From an uncultured Prevotellaceae bacterium (GTDB lineage: Bacteria; Bacteroidota; Bacteroidia; Bacteroidales; Bacteroidaceae), in NCBI GenBank assembly GCA_946187025.1, contig CAMHPM010000124.1:1-5696 (forward strand): a stretch of 5,696 bases of DNA, read 5' to 3'. Each line of letters starts with the position of its first letter. Position 1 is the stretch's first letter. This document shows, one piece after another, positions 5,600 to 5,696 of the stretch. Position numbers and translations under genes: made by a program. Under the pieces are notes generated by a model. That model saw only the letters and a program-made list of their open reading frames with translations. It had not been told where the DNA came from and searched no databases.

Positions 5600-5696
5600 C
5601 TTCCGCCTTTTCCATCCCTCCTCCCGTCTTTCCGCCCCTTCTTTCCGTGTTTCCGGTCCCCCTCGTCCTCCTTCCTTTCCGCGGCGTCTGTGCCCG
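5600..5696. other. Pyrimidine-rich intergenic stretch running off the window
   Basis: The plus strand has only one A (5614) in 97 bases and is mostly C and T. The hexamer TTTCCG appears four times (5629, 5642, 5650, 5676). All three minus-strand frames are open here, ending at TGA codons at 5595-5597, 5581-5583 and 5573-5575. They read as Arg/Gly/Lys/Glu-rich peptides that I do not recognise, and openness follows simply from the lack of A and T in the right places. It could be the purine-rich 3' end of a minus-strand gene entering from the right, or non-coding DNA. I make no gene call. Confidence 0.4.

Noticed and set aside
5595..5696. A partial minus-strand gene at the right end
   Set aside because: All three frames are open because of base composition, none is recognisable, and only about 100 bases are visible, so no gene can be supported.

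Overview
The window looks like an ordinary chromosomal stretch from a member of the Bacteroidales, most likely Prevotellaceae. The evidence is protein similarity recalled from memory (a Bacteroidetes-type RNase III, a short CstA, an RsmF-type methylase with a PUA tail), two good matches to the Bacteroidetes -7 promoter element TAnnTTTG, and weak or absent Shine-Dalgarno sequences. I see no mobile element, CRISPR array, tRNA or rRNA.

Layout. Bases 1-92 are the last codons of fabF (beta-ketoacyl-ACP synthase II). After a short gap with a GC-rich hairpin comes rnc on the same strand (ATG at 155, stop at 1507): a complete RNase III followed by a roughly 200-residue Lys/Pro/Glu/Ala-rich tail built partly from 21-bp tandem repeats. 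rnc meets ansA (cytoplasmic type I L-asparaginase, minus strand) head to tail end, with a 16-bp hairpin in the 65-bp gap that probably terminates both transcripts. Upstream of ansA on the minus strand is an RsmF-type rRNA cytosine-C5 methyltransferase; the 52-bp gap between them has no visible promoter, so they are probably co-transcribed. A divergent promoter region (about 3851-4037) separates this pair from cstA on the plus strand, a CstA-family membrane transporter. The last 180 bases after cstA hold no recognisable gene, but do contain small palindromes, a 12-bp direct repeat and a strongly pyrimidine-rich stretch that runs off the end.

How the genes relate. fabF-rnc joins fatty-acid synthesis and RNA processing, a common bacterial neighbourhood. 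The methylase and RNase III both act on ribosomal RNA but lie in separate convergent units. AnsA (asparagine to aspartate plus ammonia) and CstA (pyruvate or peptide uptake) are both nutrient-use functions, but nothing in the sequence ties them to one regulon.

I did not find a convincing new biological system. The points most worth a second look are the repeat-built disordered tail on RNase III, the palindrome inside the cstA promoter, and the repeat-rich, strand-skewed DNA after cstA.
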